Shown here in pieces: positions 12,901 through 15,939 of a DNA stretch of 15,939 bases. A program made the translations under genes and the position numbers. This DNA comes from Mansonella perstans (lineage: Eukaryota > Nematoda > Chromadorea > Rhabditida > Onchocercidae), in the NCBI GenBank assembly GCA_037074765.1, contig JBAMDO010000463.1:1-15939 (forward strand), read 5' to 3'. Every line of letters begins with the position of its first letter. Positions within the stretch are counted from its first letter, which is position 1. The notes under the pieces were generated by a model. The model was not told the origin of the DNA. It saw only the letters and a program-made list of their open reading frames with translations, and searched no databases.

Positions 12901-15900
12901 ACCTGTGGTCATTAGTAGCAAAACTACTAATCATCTCGTTGTTGCTAAAAAGCTGGGATGAAGGATAAAGGATTCTGAATAGTAAAGAACACAATGTTAT
13001 TTGAGAGGTTAAAATTTATTCCGTATTCAACTCCAATAAATTTATTTTAATTATATCTGTTATGAAAATTTTTGGCAAACTTGAAAATTGCATTTTCAGG
13101 CATTCAATCGATAAATCAGAAGCAGATGCGGATACGTGGTGTAGTATTGGTGTTTTATATCAGCAACAAAGTCAGCCAATGGATGCATTGCAGGTTAACT
13201 AATCTCTTTGATCTTTATTTAAAAATAGCTCCAAATTACTGTCTATCATATGTTCTAAAAAGTTGGATTTAAATTAGAAAACCAGTTTTCAACCACCAAA
13301 AATTACTTAATCACGAATTGCTGAGCAAACAAACATTATCACTGTTCTTATTTTTTTCGTCTTTATCATTTTTATAATTTCTTGATTGTTATAGCTCTTT
13401 TCCTGATCGAACGGACTCGATAATCAAAGTTTTTAAATCTCGTTGTGATTTCTAGGCGTTTATTTGCGCAGTTCAATCAGATCGTGAGCACAGTGCAGCT
13501 TGGACAGATCTAGGACGATTATACGAGGTTAATTGTCAATTTTCGGACGCACTCCATTGTTTTAGGAAAGCATTGAAGTGTCAGCCAGGTTTGTTCAAAT
13601 TTTAAGTAGAAAATTTAGTTTCCGAATAGTTTTTAAGTGACGCGATAAATGTGCTATTTGCGATAAGAAATTTTGTTTTAGAAGTTTTAGTAAGCCAACG
13701 GAAACAGTGATTCTTCATTAGATAGCTTTGAAGGTTTCAGTCATTCGCAGATCAGTCAACCGGATAAATGAAATAGTTAGCTTTGCTGCTACTTTTTCAT
13801 TACACGATTACTTCAAGTCACACTGCAGCTAATGGATAATGCTCTATTGATATTGGTCATTTTTGCTGGATTTCAAAAACTATAAAATTTTTTTCAGTTG
13901 TTTGAGACTCAAGTTTTGTTATTTTCCAGCAGCACCGGAAGCACTAAAAGCAAGAATACGTGTTCTTGAAAAAGAGCTGCACCCATCGTCATTACTCATT
14001 GGAAATTTGCGATCTCTGCCACCCAGCGAGTAATCATTTTGTTTAATATTAAAAAATTAGAGGATGACTTCTAAAACATTTTTACCGCAGAAGTTTTTTT
14101 TATTTTTCCAGATTACCTGGGCTTAGCGAAGCTTGGAGACTTTCTATTCCTGCGGAACTGAGTCAACGACAAGAAGAATTCCTGAAGGTATGTTTTTTTT
14201 CTTTAAATAGCACATGATTTATTATTACTGAATGTAATATTTCCATATTTCCCTACTCAAGTTGCTTCAGTGGCGCTTTTAAGTTAAATTTATTTATCTT
14301 GTATTTAACTATTTTTGATTTTGGTTTCTGAAAAATCTTATTTTTTTATTTTTTCAGCAAAAGCAACAGCGCTATCGTGACGGTAGTCCGCTACTTTCTC
14401 TTCCATTAACACTGCCACAGGTATTTTTGTGTTTTAGTTTGTATAACAATGTATAATTAGCGATTTTTCAAATTGATTTTGAAACACCAATTTATTAAGT
14501 CTCCAAAAGATCATCTTCAACGTTCTCTTATCATTGATTCGTTACAGAACACGAACGAATCAGTGGAAGTACAAATTCAACTAATGAACGTTTTGCGCGC
14601 AAATAAAGCTGAAATTACTGAACGCGAACATATTTTATTGGAGATGCTGAAAAGTAAATACGGGAAGGTATCTAAAGATTTTCACCTGCAGAAATTTGTG
14701 GATAAGATTTTAGAACCACAGTAAATTTTGCAAGGCAATATTATTGTTAAAATTCCACTTTCTAACTGCAGATAATAATGTATTGCTCTATTTTTTTCTT
14801 TGAATTTAAACGAAGTATACTGAAGCTGTAGTAAGATTATTGGATTATTTCCAGACTGATAAAAATGAAATTGAGCAGTCGGTGGAAACAAATGTTGAAC
14901 AAAATTTTGCAAATAGCGGCATCAAAAAAGAAATGCTTATGGATGGTAACTGTCTTTTTATCTCTAATTAGTTAAAATTTTGTTGGGATTTTCCGGATTT
15001 TCAAACATTTAAAGGAAGCTCCTCAGGTATTTGTTAGTTTTTTTTATCTCTTTTTTTTTTGGTTCGTAATCGTTTTGCCTTGTTATAGATGATGTCATGC
15101 CTTCTACTGTTTCATCGCAGATGCAGTTGGCTGAAAAAGGTACCACTGGTGGTGACAGTAAGGAGACTGGAGAAGAACAAGTAACGCATTCATGTTTTCT
15201 ATTTGTAAATTATGTACTTTGGAGGACATTTGTTATTTTTGGAAAGTTTTGAAGTTTTATGAATAATGCATTTTTAATTTAGGTAAAGCCAACCAAAAAA
15301 GTATCTCCGTTACCTTATTCGTTCTCGCTTACTGCTGATGTTCGAGTACCGCTTACAATTACAGCATCGGAGCTGATGGAAAGATGCAGAAAAAGGGTTG
15401 ATAAACTAACTGAATTTATGGAAATATTTGATGAACGTGTGAAACCTCCAACTTTACCAGAAGTTCCACAAACAGCGAAATCTCTACCTGAGAAAGTGCG
15501 TGTCGTTTTCAATTTTCTAATAATATGAATTACTAGGACAGTATTATTTGGTAAACCTACAGTAGCATGAAGTAATGATAGTGTTGCAATGGTTTGTTTT
15601 GTTTGAAGCAGTAAGCTGAATCTAATGTATCATAAATTCTTTCTTGAAGGATTTGATAATCATTTCGAATTGTTATTTTCAGCTTTTACGACCAACACCT
15701 GTAATTATGGTGGAATCGCGAAAGGAAGCACATAGTATTGAGCTTCAAAATTACTGTTACAATAGCGCAATTGCATTGATACGTGGTTTGACGCAAACTT
15801 TAAAAATAGATCTCTCATTGTTTTCAACGAAATCTTTATTGGAAATTGCACCGAATCATGAGGTTCATTTTTCGATAGAATTTCTATTTATTACAAAAAG

Positions 15901-15939
15901 TAATTTTATTTCGTTGTTACTAGTGCAAAATGGATGAAC
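6911..15939 (+). CDS. utx-1: UTX/KDM6-type histone H3K27 demethylase, 3'-partial
   Basis: This is the orthologue of UTX/KDM6A (C. elegans utx-1), the nuclear enzyme that removes H3K27me2/3 and works with the MLL3/4 (COMPASS-like) complex. Exons: 6911-6975, 7221-7290, 7761-7887, 8158-8269, 10992-11112, 11990-12182, 12639-12819, 13100-13193, 13456-13588, 13930-14029, 14112-14187, 14358-14420, 14548-14667, 14855-14945, 15089-15180, 15283-15495, 15683-15862. Phases agree at every junction, giving 677 codons. ATG 6911 is chosen because an in-frame TAA lies at 6902-6904. Clear UTX matches are [55 protein letters not shown], and [17 protein letters not shown] from the start of the catalytic module. 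The Fe(II)-binding JmjC residues and zinc domain lie beyond 15939, so activity cannot be judged. After 15862 the frame is taken as intron (donor GTTCAT, weak). Confidence 0.94.
7292..7355. repeat. Perfect 32-bp tandem duplication in utx intron 2
   Basis: Positions 7292-7323 and 7324-7355 are identical (unit begins TTAGTTAATTTTTTGATTGC). The first copy starts one base inside the donor GTTAGT of the exon ending at 7290. The second copy is preceded by A instead of G, so it does not recreate the GT donor. A partial third TTAGTTA follows. The lack of differences implies a recent duplication. Confidence 0.95.
8954..8971 (+). repeat. A18 homopolymer
   Basis: An uninterrupted run of 18 A lies in utx intron 4. 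I looked for a retroposed gene or short interspersed element upstream of it and saw none, nor a target-site duplication. It is most simply a slippage-prone homopolymer. Confidence 0.8.
9406..9442 (-). other. C-rich tract; potential G-quadruplex on the - strand
   Basis: Five C-runs of four or five (9406-9410, 9412-9416, 9419-9423, 9432-9435, 9438-9442) lie in otherwise AT-rich intron sequence. On the complementary strand they read as G-runs with short spacers and one 8-nt loop, a near-canonical quadruplex pattern. The G-rich strand is the template strand of utx, so a folded structure could affect elongation; this is inference. Confidence 0.6.
9608..9634 (-). other. C-rich tract; canonical G-quadruplex motif on the - strand
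   Basis: C-runs at 9608-9612, 9614-9617, 9619-9622 and 9624-9626 are separated by single T, and a fifth run is at 9632-9634. The complement therefore has four runs of three or more G with one-base loops, a pattern known to favour very stable parallel quadruplexes. The + strand could form an i-motif. A CTCAAC-rich pyrimidine stretch follows to about 9670. Confidence 0.75.
9714..9750. repeat. (ATGAG)n pentanucleotide microsatellite
   Basis: About seven copies of GAGAT/ATGAG, one altered (GAAAT), lie in utx intron 4 just downstream of the C-rich tracts. The polarity flips from pyrimidine-rich to purine-rich on the + strand at this point. Confidence 0.9.
11113..11989 (+). other. utx-1: utx intron 5 (877 nt)
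   Basis: The donor is AAA|GTAAGG and the acceptor CATTGCAG ends at 11989; the junction lies in phase 0 between AVK and YFTAALND. It is the second-longest intron of the gene. Nothing recognisable was found in it on either strand. Confidence 0.8.
12267..12282. repeat. Perfect 16-bp palindrome
   Basis: CTGTTTCATGAAACAG in utx intron 6 (12183-12638) equals its own reverse complement. It contains TTCNNGAA, the two-unit core of heat-shock elements, but a third unit in register is not evident. Confidence 0.6.
13930..15495 (+). other. utx-1: UTX linker between TPRs and catalytic module
   Basis: Exons 10-16 encode about 250 residues. First comes the conserved post-TPR block ([10 protein letters not shown], then [21 protein letters not shown]). 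A Gln-rich segment ([17 protein letters not shown]) and a predicted-helical Glu/Leu-rich piece ([19 protein letters not shown]) follow, then polar low-complexity sequence, and finally a block with [19 protein letters not shown]. Human UTX has a far longer linker, roughly twice this from memory. Exons 12, 13 and 16 are whole multiples of three in phase 0, so skipping any of them would keep the frame. Confidence 0.8.
15683..15862 (+). other. utx-1: Start of the UTX catalytic module
   Basis: This exon (residues 618-677) aligns with the segment preceding JmjC in human [17 protein letters not shown] matches PTPSIYLENKRDA, and [20 protein letters not shown] matches the human VIRGLAGALKLDLGLFSTK. 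It encodes N-terminal helices of the catalytic module, not the metal site. The acceptor is TATTTTCAG (ending 15682). The exon is placed to end at GAG|GTTCAT because the reading beyond 15862 no longer resembles UTX. Confidence 0.85.

Larger units (their letters stand above)
7761..13588 (+). other. utx-1: TPR repeat region of UTX (about eight repeats)
   Basis: Exons 3-9 encode about eight tetratricopeptide repeats (residues roughly 69-366), which in UTX mediate contacts with partner proteins. Recognisable repeats are [92 protein letters not shown] (diverged); [39 protein letters not shown]; and [20 protein letters not shown]. The last three are nearly collinear with human UTX. Repeat 5 has an insertion (ECPPAQRPQ) between its helices. 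Some repeats cross introns: the second across the 2.7-kb intron 8270-10991, the third across 11113-11989. Confidence 0.92.

Noticed and set aside
14668..14724. Read-through of utx exon 13 to a stop at 14722-14724, or an extended exon using GTAAAT at 14721
   Set aside because: The extension would end the protein early or shift the frame into exon 14. The donor at 14668 restores phase with all later exons. Intron retention remains possible but is unsupported.

Overview
The window looks like nuclear DNA of a nematode, most likely a filarial or related parasitic (clade III) worm. It is strongly AT-rich, genes are cut into many small exons by introns mostly of 80-470 nt, and acceptors are nematode-like (TTTTCAG, TTGCAG). 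The two genes encode animal-specific proteins. The taxonomic placement is inference; no species marker is visible. Nothing bacterial, viral or organellar was recognised.

Layout, both genes on the + strand. (1) 1-4910: the 3' part of a Dbl-family Rho guanine-nucleotide exchange factor gene. Eleven coding exons (656-4910) join in frame to give 538 codons of DH domain, PH domain and a low-complexity Ser/Thr/Asn-rich tail. The 5' part lies outside the window. (2) 4911-6910: a 2.0-kb intergenic region. It holds poly(A) signals, one doubtful 73-codon membrane ORF embedded in a degenerate ~35-bp repeat family, a cluster of ATACGTAT palindromes, and a tandem array of TTTTTACGC-like units just upstream of the next start codon. 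(3) 6911-15939: the 5' two-thirds or so of a UTX/KDM6-type H3K27 demethylase gene (utx-1). Seventeen coding exons give 677 codons: about eight TPR repeats, a linker, and the first segment of the catalytic module. The JmjC core and zinc domain lie beyond the window.

The genes have no evident functional link: one activates Rho-family GTPases at membranes, the other is a nuclear chromatin enzyme. They are too far apart for a typical nematode operon. The main non-coding peculiarities are a 2.7-kb utx intron with C-rich, G-quadruplex-capable tracts on its complement, a perfect 32-bp tandem duplication at a utx donor site, and the repeat-rich utx upstream region. I saw no convincing previously undescribed system; the repeats upstream of utx are the best candidates for a second look.

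Exon boundaries were set by hand from GT/AG sites, reading-frame continuity and remembered similarity to DBL/DBS-type RhoGEFs and human UTX. No alignment or transcript was available.
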